A DNA stretch of 64,000 nucleotides, from positions 1 to 64,000 of the forward strand of contig QXCR01000020.1 of NCBI GenBank assembly GCA_004380135.1, written 5' to 3'. Source of the stretch: Stemphylium vesicarium. Taxonomy: Eukaryota; Ascomycota; Dothideomycetes; Pleosporales; Pleosporaceae. Under the pieces are notes generated by a model, which saw only the letters and a program-made list of their open reading frames with translations, was not told where the DNA came from and made no database searches. The position numbers and the translations under genes are program-made. This document shows positions 12,648 to 25,181 of the stretch, piece by piece (the stretch's first letter is position 1; every line of letters begins with the position of its first letter).

Positions 12648-14077
12648 ATGACCCAGCGGTCTCCCAAACCACATCAACCCAAGACGACGACCATCTCACG
12701 CAGACTCAGGGACCGTGCCGAACAGAACCAGAACCTGTCTGTTCAGCCACCAGAAATTCCACTAATAAGGGGAGCTCGTTCGCGCCGTGCCGCAACCTTG
12801 CCAACGCCCCGCCACAATCCCATTGATTATCAGACGCCCGGTTCGCACCCACCTTCGCTAGCCTGGAATACTTCACACGTTCTCGAAGGTGTCCGACCGA
12901 GCTATTCTTCTCAACCAACTTCTTCTGAGCTGCATACATTTCGCGACCTTCTTCCTTCGCAAGCAACACACTTTCCTCCCTACAAGTCTTCTCAAGGCTC
13001 GGAATCGGAACTTGTCTCTACTGTCAACCATCCATCGTCGCACTCTCAACACATACCAGCGTCACAAACTATAGACTTTCTCCCGTCACCATTGCCATCT
13101 ACGTCCAGCAGTCACGCCTTCGAGCTTCAATCGCAGGCAGGCTGTGAGCAGCCAAACGATCCGTTCCTCGAACTACAAGATATGAGGTACGAGACCCCGA
13201 CGACTGTGAGCGAGCATATTCTCATGTAAACAGCACTCTGGGCTTCATGATGGCTCCATCGCAATACGGCATGAACCACTACGGTTCTTCCCAAACATCC
13301 TACTCGCCTGGCTACGCGTCTCAGCAATCTTATACGGAACCAAGGTCCTCGGCCTCAGGCCCATATGGCTCATCTTACTCTTCCAGTCCAGCTCCAAATG
13401 AGAGTCAACAAAGAAGACCCGAACAGCACACTGTTCTACCGCCTTATCCGCCTTCGCACCCCTCTCTCCCTCGGAGCCCCTACCAGCAGCAGTCTTCAGA
13501 TACAATGCGCGGAAACACAGCTCCGATGGCTTCTACCACGCACTCTTACAACTACCCTCCACCACAGAACAACGTTCCCAGTCAGTCACTCGGAGGCAAT
13601 ACCTATCCGCCGTAAGTTGACCGAACGCGCCGATTGAGCTCTTCACTGATATGAGAAAGTCCACAACTTTACCCTCCAACTTCTTATGGAGTGAGCGATT
13701 ATCATCCATTACCAACCATGTATCCGGCGACAAGTACAACACCTGCTGCATACCCGCCCTACGAATCCTCACAGAACGCGCCGCCTTCTACCGCCTCAGT
13801 ACCTGCGCTTTCTTCGTCGCCAAGCACGCAAGGAAATCACGTTTTGCCTCGAGTGGTAAACTCACGACCCAAGCCTCAATGCTGGGAGCACGGGTGCAAT
13901 GGAAGGCAGTTTTCAACATTCAGTAACCTTCTGCGGCACCAACGAGAAAAATCAGGAACTGCGTCCAAGAGCATCTGCCCGCGATGCGGGGCTGAGTTTA
14001 CCCGCACTACTGCGAGAAACGGGCACATGGCGCATGACAAATGCAAGCCACGAAGAGCGTCAGAAGCGAGCGGATAA
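12648..14077 (+). CDS. C2H2-type zinc-finger protein, putative transcription factor
   Basis: Three exons (12648..13186, 13234..13611, 13660..14077) with introns of 47 and 48 bp give 444 aa. The frame closes at both junctions, but the first intron has a weak branch point. The first ATG in frame is at 12648. Residues 1 to ~370 are Ser/Pro/Gln/Tyr-rich and probably disordered. The last ~75 residues form a paired finger module: CWEHGCNGRQFSTFSNLLRH, a variable link, then CPRCGAEFTRTTARNGHMAH followed by DKC. Spacing is non-canonical (Cys-x4-Cys in the first, a possible Cys-Cys-His-Cys set in the second). Similar C-terminal modules occur in fungal regulators of unknown targets. It stands alone in a ~10-kb gene-poor stretch, as developmental regulators often do. 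Confidence 0.8.
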
Positions 14078-17000
14078 GCGAGACTTGTTCCCAACTGTCC
14101 GATTTGTTTATGCACCTTCAGCTTGCAGGAAGCGCAGCGGAGCGCGGACGCACTCACGGAAGCATCCCCAATGTGAGAAGCACCAGCTTGAACCTTGAAC
14201 GTGCAGGGTCTCGCGCTGCCGGGGGCGTGCTCGATCTCTTCACGCGAAGATGTATTAGTACACCACAATGCCGGTGAACTTTGCCTTCCCTGCCCAGAAT
14301 CCAACTGGCGAAAGGAAAAGGCGCTCAAGAAGGCAGGCTCCCTGCCTGGAGAGTCGAAACTCCAACTTCGCATATACGCAATATACCACAACATCCTCGA
14401 GTTATCCAGGCGTTTTGAATACAGCAGTGGCATTACGAGGCGTTATGTCAAGCGTTCAGCGGTCACCACTGCATAAGAATTCTTTGTTTGTAATGCATCG
14501 TCTATCACTACATTGTCATAATCACGAGATACCACATGTACAAATTTGCGACTACGACCGTGAGCACGGTCCAGAAGAACAAGACTATCGAAACATGAAA
14601 CATGTATATGCTCTCACATTTGAAGACTGCGCTGTATCTGCCATGTTCAAACTTCTACCATGGAGTGGTTTGCTTGGACGCTCTACTGCCATGGAACGGC
14701 GTGGAGAATGTCCCTGGGGGAAGAGAGTTGGCCATGCCCGCTGAGGGATCGCGGGAGGATTTGGGAGGAACGAGGAAAGCAGGAACACGGAACACCTGCT
14801 CCTTGAAGATGCCCCTGCTCCCTGCGCTAGAACCCGGCTATCTGGTTCGCAAAGAACCCATCAATACCTAGTCTATCTCAGGGTCCGCAAAGCAGCTCGC
14901 ACAAAAGCATGGCCGACGCTAGACCCGCACGGCAAGATTTCGGCAATGCCGAGGGAAATCTCTCTCAAAGGATATCGTCAGGCTACAACGGGCTCAACAG
15001 ACCAAAGGGGGAAATCTGCCGAGGAATATACACATGATTCAGCGAGTGATAACTAAACACAAGGCAGTCCTGTCGAGGTCGAAAGCGCAATTTCGAAACA
15101 TGACTTGCAATCGAACTGGTCACGAAACACTCCACTACAGTCGGCCGTAACAGGTTTTCGTACTCGGTTCGTGCTTCGACGCAATTTCCACGCCACGCGC
15201 ACCAATAATCACAAACGCATTTTCACACTGCATTAGCCAAGAAGACGCGGGCGAGGCTGCCGACCGACTTGCACGGCCCTCGTCAGATTTGAGTAACGAT
15301 CAGACTAGCGGGCCGTTGTCGCCACGACTTAGGGCGGGAAAGCCTGGTAAAGAAGCACCCACCGCTCTGGAGAAAAGCAAACCATGAACCGACAATGCCG
15401 ACAGGCCTCTTCGACGCGCATCACCTTCTCTGGCTGTACCCGAGCATTACCAGAGTCAGCAACCATGGCCCGGGCTACTGTACGCAAGTGAACCATGCCA
15501 TCGGGACATTAGCAGCTGCAGTACCGCCGTTGGCCCGGTCTTGCGCTCGTTGTCGCCCTATTATCACCGGGCAGCGGGACAGTAGACTGCCTTCAACAGC
15601 GCTCTTGTCTCGGCTGCTGTCAACCGCGTGGTGGCCATGGGGTCGCTGTCGGTTCCAACACCGAACCTACCGCAGATGGCGTGCATGCATATGTGGAGAG
15701 GTGTCCAGTGACGTGGATATTTCCGGCCTTGATCACACGTTCAGTGGCCTCCTGGCTGCGGCTTGGCGCTCGACTCGACTTGCGTCAGGACGGTGATTGA
15801 AGCTTCGGCGTGCATGTCGCCAAGGCGGACACTGCAGCTGGGGAACGCGTCTAGCGATTTAGTCCTCAATAGGAATCTGCCAACGGATTACCCATTATCT
15901 GTAACCCGCTTATTGGTCATCGTACGAAAGGCGCGGTCATGGACCAGAGTAGCAAACGGCAGGTATCTAGACATGTAGCGGAACTCCCAGCAGACTTGTA
16001 TCTCGCAACGCTCATTTCGGTGTCGCTCAGGAAAACCCTGCAGACTTAGGGTATATTCGGAACCGAGTCCCTGGATCCACCCCTTGGCCATTCGCGCCTG
16101 ACGGCCGCACATAACGACGTCCCATCCCAGAGTGCTCGAATTACGGTCCAAGCCGCTCAGTCTGGATATTGAAAACAAAAAGCGACCAAGAAGGGTCATC
16201 GTTGTTTCAACTGCTTTCGCCCCACCCTACTGTGAGCTGCTGACCCGAGACCTATGCTGACGTGCGGATGTTAGGCCTGAAGCATTGCAAGGGTTATCCG
16301 GCGGGGCGCGGCTGCGCGGGAAGGATGACAGTCACTTGATCCCTCGGTGGAGGTTCGCGCAGGGATAAGACGTGGCGCGAACAGATTTCCCAGTCGGCAG
16401 TCGTCCTCACATGAAGCCGAGTCTCCAGAGGCCGGACATGGGATCTTGGTGGGTGAACGCTCGCGGGAAAATCGACGGCCATTATCCGGTAGCCGGTACA
16501 ACGCTAGAGTAAGTGACGCAAAAAGTTGGAATGAAGGCCCATGATTTTGCAACTGAATCTCCGCTGCCTGCGGAGTCCGAGACTGGCGCAATCAAGTTAT
16601 CGGACCGCCCACCACTTTGCACACGGAGTGACGACTGGTGCAAAACAGCGCTCATAGGACTCTGTTGTCGGGCTTTTCACCCTCTCAGGACATCATCGCC
16701 GGTGGCACAGTAATGGCCCCTGTCCACTTGGCCCATCTCAAAACGTCTGAATCGTATGTTTCTGGCCGCCTTAATAGCGCCCCACACACATCAATCTTCT
16801 AGATTGTCGACACGAGTCGACAGAGAAGTGGAAATGATACAGCCAAGAGGTGATGAGCATCTCGCTACGGTCATATCATGCGATCTTGACGGAATCACAG
16901 TACATGCGTACGCTCGATCCCTAGGGAAAGTGCGGGATCGTCTGTGGGGGCCAGCCTCATCGGCTCTGCATCGCTTTTACCAAGCTGATCCAGACGCGCA

Positions 17001-18953
17001 AAGGCATCGGGAATCCCTCCAGAACCGAACTTGATGCGTATCTCTGGGGGTGCCGCGCCGCAGTTGATGTATACTAGGGTGAAATGCCTCGAGTTTACAT
17101 CATAAGCGACCCGTCTTGTATAGAACCGTTGACAAACGGGCGAAGGTATATCAAAATCTTACCTGCAGGGTTCGGAAATAGCAGGCTTGACCTTTCCAAC
17201 ATCTCACTTGCATATTTTGCTCGCGTGGTGAGTTGTCGCAGGAACAATAGCCGCAGTTTCGAACCATGTGGTCGCCTCGTGGGCAAGGCTGACATGCATG
17301 TCCATGTTACACGAGACCCCAGGGTCATGGCTTTTTAGCTTGTAGGCGCTCTGGCGCATCGCTTCTGCGGGAGATATCTGTAGTGTCACCTTCGAGAAAT
17401 CCGGCTAATGTCGATGCCGTCTGCTGAACGGTATGACGCTGGCAATAGGACGCCGCTCGGCATGGGAATAAATTAACTGCATGCGGCAGTAAGCTGGCGT
17501 AATCGGCGACAAGCGCTGTAGTGTGGCTTAGGCTCTGTATTCGATGCTGTACCAAATGCATGCGGTATGCTCGTCGCTGCTTTTCAGCCGCAGCCGCCGG
17601 TTGAGCCCTTGGACCCCTGCGGAAGCACGCCGCAAGCGTGCGCTGTGCTGTATATCTACGATATCTCATCTGAGTAGTATTGGATGCGGTTTCGAGAGCG
17701 CTCACAATTGTACTGGAGTGTGAAGGGAAGCAGCATGGCGGGTATCTTACCTACTGTGCCGCAATACCTGCATCATGAGGACAAGAACGTCACAGTCAGT
17801 CGCTTCCCATCACTGGCCTTGCCTACCTGGTTGCTGCATCAGCTACAAGATTAGATCTCACTGGTATCCCCGGCCCCCTATAGCGAACATTGATGCCTAA
17901 ATCGCGCAGAAGCCCAAACGCAAACACGAATCCGAGGCCCGGCCACTCAACCGTCTGTTGACGCATGACAAATGTCTACGCTGTCGTATGATGAGTCTTG
18001 CTCACCAATGGCATCTTGTAAAGGCCAGCTATACATGGTCTTGACAGAAGCGCTATGCGTCAACGGTTTGTCCGACGGAAAAAGTCAACATGGTCCGTAT
18101 TGAGACGAATGAGAAATCTGGCGTCGCCGAATCCCGAAGTACTGCGCCGCAATACCGTGGGACTACTGTGGGGGCCAAGTACCGCTTTTCTTTGACTCTA
18201 GAAGCTTACCGTGACACGCTTGAACGACTTTCATTCTACTAGAAAGTCAAAAAGTACCACGACACACCAAGGTACAAAGGCACCTTCTGTGCGCACTTTG
18301 CGTAGGACGTAGTTGTTCTAGCTGTGCTATCAAGTCTTGGAAACCAGAGCACTTGTATGCGCGCGTTGAGAGTAAATATGAGTCGTTTAGTAAAAGTCCT
18401 TTTTGCGTTGAGATTTTTCACACAAAAGGGCAATAAAAGGGCGGTTGCCTTCGCGATGATTCACATTGAGGCTGAAAACAGACGGATGATGATGGCTCGC
18501 CCCGCATTCCCGAGCTCGGGCCAATGACTAACATCACGACAACTTGGTACTTGTAGCTTGTGACGACCTCCGTCTCATGCCATCAAAGATTCTCCGCCAT
18601 CTACCACATCATCGGATTGATTAATCTACACCAATGTCTCTTCTCGATCTGTGAAAGCCTCGTTGGCACCTTCACGCAGCTCACCGACGAGCTGTATCTA
18701 GCTATCGCTTGACAACGTCTCACCCAACTCATCGCTTGCGCTCCACACCCGTCAAGATGCTTCCTCTCCTTTCGCAATTATTCCGGACGCACTTCTCACA
18801 TACCAACTCGCGATCATTATCACGCTTACGCATTATTGTCACTGAATCAACGTCTAAACCTACTATCTGAGAAGTCCGGAACTTCTATAATCATTACATT
18901 TGATACACGCACATCCAACGTCCATTAGTACTTTCGGCCGCCCGTGCGACACT
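14078..18953. other. Gene-sparse intergenic region, right of zinc-finger gene
   Basis: About 4.9 kb without a convincing gene. The longest candidate (14268..14744, 158 codons) has no recognisable domain and overlaps other random ORFs. Composition is not TA-rich, so this is not obviously a RIP-degraded transposon. The last ~400 bp (about 18540-18953) should hold the promoter and 5' UTR of the GTPase gene. I found no tRNA, 5S rRNA or snRNA pattern. Confidence 0.5.
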
Positions 18954-21730
18954 ATGGCTTCCATATTTACCTTCGATCCTGACCCTCCCCGTGTTTCGTC
19001 GCCGTGGGCGACAACGTCCATTGGCGATATGACGGAGCCGTCAGACGCCACCCGGAAGTCCAAGTCTCCTCTATCGAAACTTGGCAGCGGCAATGGAAAG
19101 CGCGGGTCGGACGAGGATACCACTGAAGCCACCGAAAACTATACCAATATTACGAGATTGGAAGCGGAGCCTCAGGATGGTCCCACGGAATACAAGCTGC
19201 ATCTACTACTAAGAAGGCGGCGGTCATTCACCCGCGCCAGTACAGGGCGACACATATCTGGGTCTATGCGCCGAAGTGATATTCCCATATCGATTCCTGC
19301 GGGTCGCAGCGTATCAGAGTCCGATCTCCTTTCCAACACTCCCCCGCCACTCGCCGCTACGCAGTCAAAGCAGCATCGTCTTGAGCAGTTGACTACGCAA
19401 CTGTTATGGCGGTTGCAACAGTCCTGCCCTTACCATATATCCTCATCTACAGCCCCAGTCATACCTTATCTCCCAGAAGATGCGCGTCTCTCGGCCCCAG
19501 GCATGCCTCAAAGGCTTCTTCCTGGCCTGGAAGAGAGCAAGGGCGCACTTTACGAAATTGGCGTCGCCGATGATGGAACTATTGTTGGTCTAGCAGAAGA
19601 TGAGATGGAAGAAAGTCTCAATAACCTGCGCGCCATGGCTGCAAGTTTGGGTTGCGGAGTCGAAGTCTTGCGCAGGGTTCCAGTAGGTGAATGTGAGTGG
19701 GTTGAAGATTCCGGCACTGTACAACAACGGATACAGAAATCGCGACTTTTGGTCGCTGAAGCGCTGGTACGCCCTGAGCAATATCTGATAGATCACACGA
19801 AGACGGGCCAGGGGGATGTTCGCAGGGAAATGTCTGATCCTCTGGACAGTGACGTCGCACTAGCCAACGAACCACAGGCAACCAGTGAGCAGATGCGGGT
19901 ATCAGTCACTGGCGCCACCATGTCTGGTAAATCCAGCCTACTGGGCACGCTTTCAACCGCCACACTAGACAATGGGCGTGGGAAAAGCCGTTTGAGCCTG
20001 CTAAAACACAGACATGAGATTGCATCAGGCATGACAAGCTCTGTCACACAAGAGCTAATAGGTTATCGCGACCAGGACGACCATACACAGGTCATCAGCT
20101 ACGGGTCTGGAGATATCTCATCATGGGTAGATATCCATGCGGCGGTTGAGTCCGCGGAGAGCGGCAGAATCGTGTTTCTCTCGGATTCTGCAGGTCACCC
20201 CAGGTTTAGGCGCACTACGGTTCGCGGGATTGTTGGCTGGTGAGTACTCTCCAAGTAATTTTTTCTTTAGCATCATAAGTGGTAGAACAGGCGCCTGGAC
20301 TCATTCTTATAGAACTTTTCTGACACCGTAGCAGGCAACCACACTGGACGCTTCTCTGCGTTCCCGCAGATAACACCGAAGATTCTTCTGGCAAGCTTGG
20401 AGCGTCGCCTACATCGGAAGAGCTACTTGGGCCAGGTGCGGCAGATCTCGATCTTTCGCAGGCACACTTGCAATTGTGCCTTGCTCTGGAGCTTCCGCTT
20501 GTCATCGTCATCACCAAGTACGACCTTGCTACTAAGAACGGCCTAAAAAGTACCTTGGTCAAGCTGTTCGCCGTGCTAAGAGAGCACAATCGCAAACCTT
20601 GCCTGATCGCTGACACGTCAACATCCGTACTAGAAGCCGACTTACATACCGTCGGGGCGAGCGATCTAGCTGAGAGCGAGAAGACAATTGCACTACTTCG
20701 GGACTCTTTCCTGGCAGCAGTACCAGTAGTCCTCGCAAGCGCGGTCAAAGGAACAGGAATCCAGAAACTGCACGCATTTCTCCGAAGGCTCCCTATGCCA
20801 ACGCGACCGGCATTGCCGCCACCCGAGTCGCCATCGCCGCTCTTCTACATCGAAGACGTCTACAGCGTTGGAACCCACGCCTCTGAAGATCGATCTGCGA
20901 TTATCGGAGGCTACCTGCGCTACGGCACTCTATCAATTGGAGATCAAGTGTTACTAGGTCCATACCCCGCAGACATAAGTTCAGATGACAGTGACAGCAG
21001 CAGCGCGCGTCCCAACCGCAAAACATCCATCCCGCAATCCCGCTCCTTCCCCGGCGCACTCAACACGCGCTCCAAGAACGTGTCGCTGCGCGAGATGCAC
21101 AGCGAGTGGCGGCGCGTACGCATCACATCGCTGCGTAACCTACGTTTACCAGTGCGCACGCTCCTCGCAGGCCAAGTCGGCACCATGGGTATCATGCCCG
21201 CGGACACGCTTCCAATCGCCAACCACGCTTCCATCCCTCGCATCAGAAAAGGCATGGTCCTCGCATCCCGCGAACCAAAAGCGCACAGAGGCATCACCGT
21301 CCGCTTCCACGCCCAACAGGCCGACGGCGTCAAGCATCTTGGTGTCGGCAGCGCTGTTATCTTGTACTTTGCTAGTGTCAGGGCTTCGTCCAAGGTCGTT
21401 TCTGTGGCGCTGGACTCATCATGTGCCCGGACTGTTTCGTCTTCCACGCTGGGCAGCGCGAAGCGTGATCACGTTGACGAAGACGGAGATGGTGGCTTTG
21501 GATTCGGCTTCGATGACGAAGCCGCTGAGGAACAGAATCCAATTGAGTCTGCTCCGCCGGCTGTCATGGTCACATTTCAATTCATTGCTTCGCGCGAGTT
21601 TGTGGAGGCCGATGCTACGGTGCTGGTTATGCCTGGTGGGGGGCCGGGGCTCATGGGCGGTAATGAGAGGGGGGCCAAGGGTATGGCTGGGCTTGAGGGC
21701 TTTGTTGGGAAGGTTGTTGGGGATGTTTAG
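18954..21730 (+). CDS. GTP-binding protein of the GTPBP1/GTPBP2 (EF-Tu-like) family
   Basis: Two exons (18954..20239, and 20335 or 20332..21730) give 893 or 894 aa; the acceptor is a tandem TAGCAG. Start is the ATG giving MASIFTFDPDPP. An upstream in-frame ATG at 18900 seems less likely. GTPase motifs are in order: G1 GATMSGKSS (~320-328), G3 DSAGH (~411-415), G4 TKYD (~489-492) and a G5-like SAVKG. Beta-barrel domains resembling translation-factor domains II and III follow. The family resembles elongation factors and has been linked to mRNA turnover and ribosome-stalling responses in animals; the fungal role is not established. The G4 motif has Thr in place of the usual Asn, common in this family. 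An Asp/Gly/Phe-rich loop (DEDGDGGFGFGFDDE) lies near the C-terminus. Confidence 0.88.
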
Positions 21731-22783
21731 GGTGTGGTATTTTTCTATAGATTGTTACTTTGGTAGAAGATAAGGGAAGAGGTAGAGGGGTTGCTGTTGA
21801 TTGCGGTCCGAGTCACCTTTTGTATATGCAGCATTGGCGCTGTTTTTATTTTCTTCTTTGCACGACGTTGGAGTGGCTAGCTAGCTAGCTTGCTCGTAGA
21901 AGAGATCACTGTGGTTTAGAAAAAGAGCTTAATATCGACTCTTTTTTTCTCTCGCAATGATAGCCTTCCTTCACGTTTCTCTCACAGTCAGCAAAGCCAA
22001 AAAAGAAAAAGGAATAAACACTGGGAATTGTCTCAACTATCGCATTAAAAAAAAATGTCGCACTTCTATCCTCTCCCCCTTGCACTTTCCCGACGCAGCA
22101 AAACAGCACAGAAACAAGTAATCTCTGCAGCCACGTCCCTCGTCACCGCATCCGGAACTCATCCTCACCCGTCGCTCACACCCTTTTAACGGGGCGCAAA
22201 CCGGCTAGAGCAAAAGCATCCGCAATTCAGAGCCCAAAAGATGGGGGAAAAAGAGGGGGAGGGGGTGAAGTGCACGCATCCCACAAGCTTTCCAGACGAG
22301 AAAAAGACAAAAGAGTGCTTTTTTTCGTCGGCGACTTTGTGTAGATGCGCTTTGTTTGATCTCTCGCTTGGGCTATACTGAGCAGCAGGAATGGGTCTGG
22401 TCGCTGAGCTCCACCTTAGGCCGCGAGGTTCTTTTTTTGTTATTTCTGGACCAAGGAAGGGGGTCCGGGGTAGGGACGCATGGAAGGGCGGAGAGAGAAA
22501 GGAACGAAGGAAGGAAGGACGGAGGTAGAGATGGGTGGTACGGCAAAGTTGGGAGTTAGCGAGCGATGCAATGCTGGGAGGAGAATGAAGAGGAAGAGGA
22601 GGAGAGAAGACGTCATGTCATGCAAATGTCGCGTGGTGACGGAAGCTGTTCGCGGTGAGAAGTATAAAAGGGAGATTTTGGTTCTTTTCTGAGGGGGATA
22701 TCACAAGTAGCGCTTCAAGTATTGGAAAAAAAAAAGTCTTACACATTACCAACTCCCATCGCATGTCGTCCGTAGATACTGTA
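21731..22783. other. Intergenic region between convergent GTPase and NUP37
   Basis: About 1 kb between two stop codons. It is rich in purine and homopolymer runs and includes a GCTA tetranucleotide run near 21882 and GGAA repeats near 22500. A clear TATA-like GTATAAAAGGG lies near 22663 on the plus strand, unexpected between convergent genes. No coding gene is supported. Confidence 0.5.
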
Positions 22784-24834
22784 TCAAGCCGCAGACGATG
22801 CGAAGAGGACTTTTCGGGGTCCGCCCATGGTTAGATTTTTCGAGGCGGCCGCACTGGTTCCACTGCCTTCCATGCTTTCGAGCATTCTGTCCATGCCGCC
22901 GAGGTCAAGCTCACCATGTGTGAGTAAAGCTTGGTCGGTTCGGTTCGCCGTCTCATCTTCGACTTGCTCGCGTGCGAACATGGCGTTCAGGTCTCGGCCG
23001 AGGGGTTGGCTCGTGCTGGCGGTAATGACTAAGCGATGCTCAAGCGAGATGAGAGTATCTCTGGCGACGGCCATGCGTGAAGCTTGAGTCGTAGTGTCGA
23101 ACTGCGAGACGGAAGTGATGGCCTCTCCGCAAAGTGCGACATCCTGTACTTGGAGACCGGGACCCGGTAATGAGCCACCACCGCTCGCAGATGCAGTGCG
23201 AGCCCAGAACTTGCCGAGATCTGCTATCCTGTAGATTTCTGAGCCGTACCAAATGATGACGGAGTCCTCTGAAGGAGCGCCACTGGCTGATATCAAGCTA
23301 GCAACAGAGATGCCACCGCGCGTAACAATGGCGGAGGTTGATGTGCTTCCTTGGAAAAGCGTCTCTTCTTTTCTGCGGCGGGTATTAGGGGTCATCGGGG
23401 CCAAGGAATTACGACTGCCGCGCTTGGGGCTAGACGCGCCGTTGCTGTTGTTATCTTTCTCCGATGTTCCAACATAGCCTCGTAGAGAAAAGGTCGAGGG
23501 GTCCGCTGGTGGGCTGGGGCCAGAGCGGTCAACATCCCAGACACCCCACTCGCCGTCTGATAGTAAAGCGATGATATGACGGCCGTCAGACGCCCAAACC
23601 GCATCGATGATGGCTTTTCGTGAAGCGAGGACCGGTGGTGTAAGTACGACATTCTTGACACCCTCGAATGATGACCTGAATGTGGCGACGAATGCGCCTG
23701 GCTCGTTGGAGCCGCCGCTCATTCGTCGCTTGCGGCTGGGTGCAGCGAATGGATCGTAGATTCGTGCGGTACCCATCGAGTCTGTTATGAGCAGTTGGGA
23801 ATGTCGGCGCTTCGGATACTGGGCAGTATTGAAGGCGACGCGAGAGGCAGGCTTCCGCAACGAGATTATCTTATAGGGAGTGAGAGGATGTGAGACTTTG
23901 ACCGCCGTCTCGGACAACTCAAAGCGAAAGAGTCTCAACAAGCCTCCTAGCTCGGCTGAGTGTGAAGCGACGAGCAGATCGAAACCGTCATCACCAGGCG
24001 GCTGTGAGCGTGGGCGTGAGGATTGTTTGCGACGCCTATTGTTCGGTATGGCATCAGCATCCTCGTCTGCATCTACTTCCATATCATCCTCTAGCTCATT
24101 TGCCGAGCTTGGCTCATCTCTCGCTGTCCATGTCATAGTGATGCCCCTGGGGACGCTCTGATGACCCTGGATCTTGACAATTTCCTCGCCAAACTGGGAT
24201 GCTGCGCTGAGCGGCCTGTCCTTGGCGGCGTGCGGAGGAGGGCTCAAAGGCAGTGTGATGATGCGCACGGTTGAATCGGCGCATGCGACGGCGAAGACGA
24301 GGCTCTTGCTAAATATGGGGGGCGTCGTGTCGCCAGGACGCAAAGCAGACGCGTGAGGTATTTGGGGCACGGCGATGTGACGGACTTGAGTTCTGAGGGA
24401 CAGAGAGAGGTGCTGGACGATGGACGCGTATGGCTGGTCTGGGTCGAGCTCCTCTTCCTCATCCTCAAACTCTGCCTTGGGAGGCGGCTGTACGGCGGCT
24501 TTGGCAGGCTCGTCGTCGTCCGAGTCGATGATCATGATGGTGTCGTTGCTGGTTCCGTTGACCTTGGGGGGCTTCGCTGGCTGCTTGGGCTGAGGCACGG
24601 ACTTCTTCAGCGGGCGTCCGCCTCTCCAAAGGATGCCCACGCCCGTCTGGTGGCCGTATAGTACGATAGTCGAGCCATTGGGGGCTTTGACTGGGTAGAC
24701 GGTTGATTCCTGCACGCGATGCGGAAGTTCGTACCTGAAAGAAAGTTTGTTAGCTATTTTTGTATAAATTCATGTATGAGCAAGACGTACCTCAGCTGGG
24801 TTAGCTTGCCCTTTGTTGTGACGATCGGCTCCAT
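22784..24834 (-). CDS. NUP37: Nucleoporin NUP37 (WD40 beta-propeller)
   Basis: A small first exon (24791..24834, MEPIVTTKGKLTQL + G) is spliced over a 56-bp intron (24735..24790) to 22784..24734, giving 664 aa. Without this exon the reading frame has no ATG at the conserved N-terminus. The YELPHR, YPVKAPNGSTIVLYGHQTGV and WRGGRPLKK block matches the long NUP37 proteins of filamentous ascomycetes. The middle has degenerate WD40 blades (for example VWASDGRHIIALLSDGEWGVWDVD) with acidic linkers (IDSDDDE, FEDEEEELDPD), and the C-terminus may be a flexible tail. NUP37 binds Nup120 in the Y-shaped outer-ring complex of the nuclear pore. It is divergent from APC1. Assignment is by remembered family pattern; another WD40 protein is the alternative. 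Confidence 0.8.
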
Positions 24835-25181
24835 GGTTGTAGCTCTGTGGTGTTGAGCTCAGCTACGCGGTAGCTAGCAACAGAAATGAAGGGCACAGCG
24901 TCTTTTGCCTGTACGATCAAAGTCGCCTGGTATTATTCAAGCCAGGCCAATCAAAGATAGCGCCTGTTCGAGCTGTGGTGAGGTTGCGCAATGGGATGCA
25001 AGAGAGTGAAGGAAGCTCGGAGGTGCTGCGGAGTTTGAACATTATGGGACACGGAAGTCGCGCTCTACCACAATAGCGCGTCACCGACAACTGCGCGCGC
25101 CCCGCGCAAACAAACCGACGATACCACGATCTGACGAACCGCCCACCCGAACTCCCCTCATGTTCCAAGACGAGCTTCCGC
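24835..25181. promoter_or_regulatory. Divergent promoter, NUP37 / APC1
   Basis: This 347-bp gap separates divergent start codons of a nucleoporin and an anaphase-promoting complex subunit. It includes an upstream ATG at 25160 whose ORF (to 25264) overlaps the APC1 start in another frame. Confidence 0.45.

Noticed and set aside
14268..14744. 158-codon ORF after the zinc-finger gene
   Set aside because: It has an ATG but no recognisable domain, no intron logic and several competing ORFs; not supportable as a gene.
17255..17300. tRNA-like B-box (GGTTCGAAAC on the minus strand)
   Set aside because: No matching A-box or cloverleaf could be drawn.
20985..21773. 262-codon plus-strand ORF
   Set aside because: Alternate frame of the GTPase second exon, whose own frame carries all the motifs.
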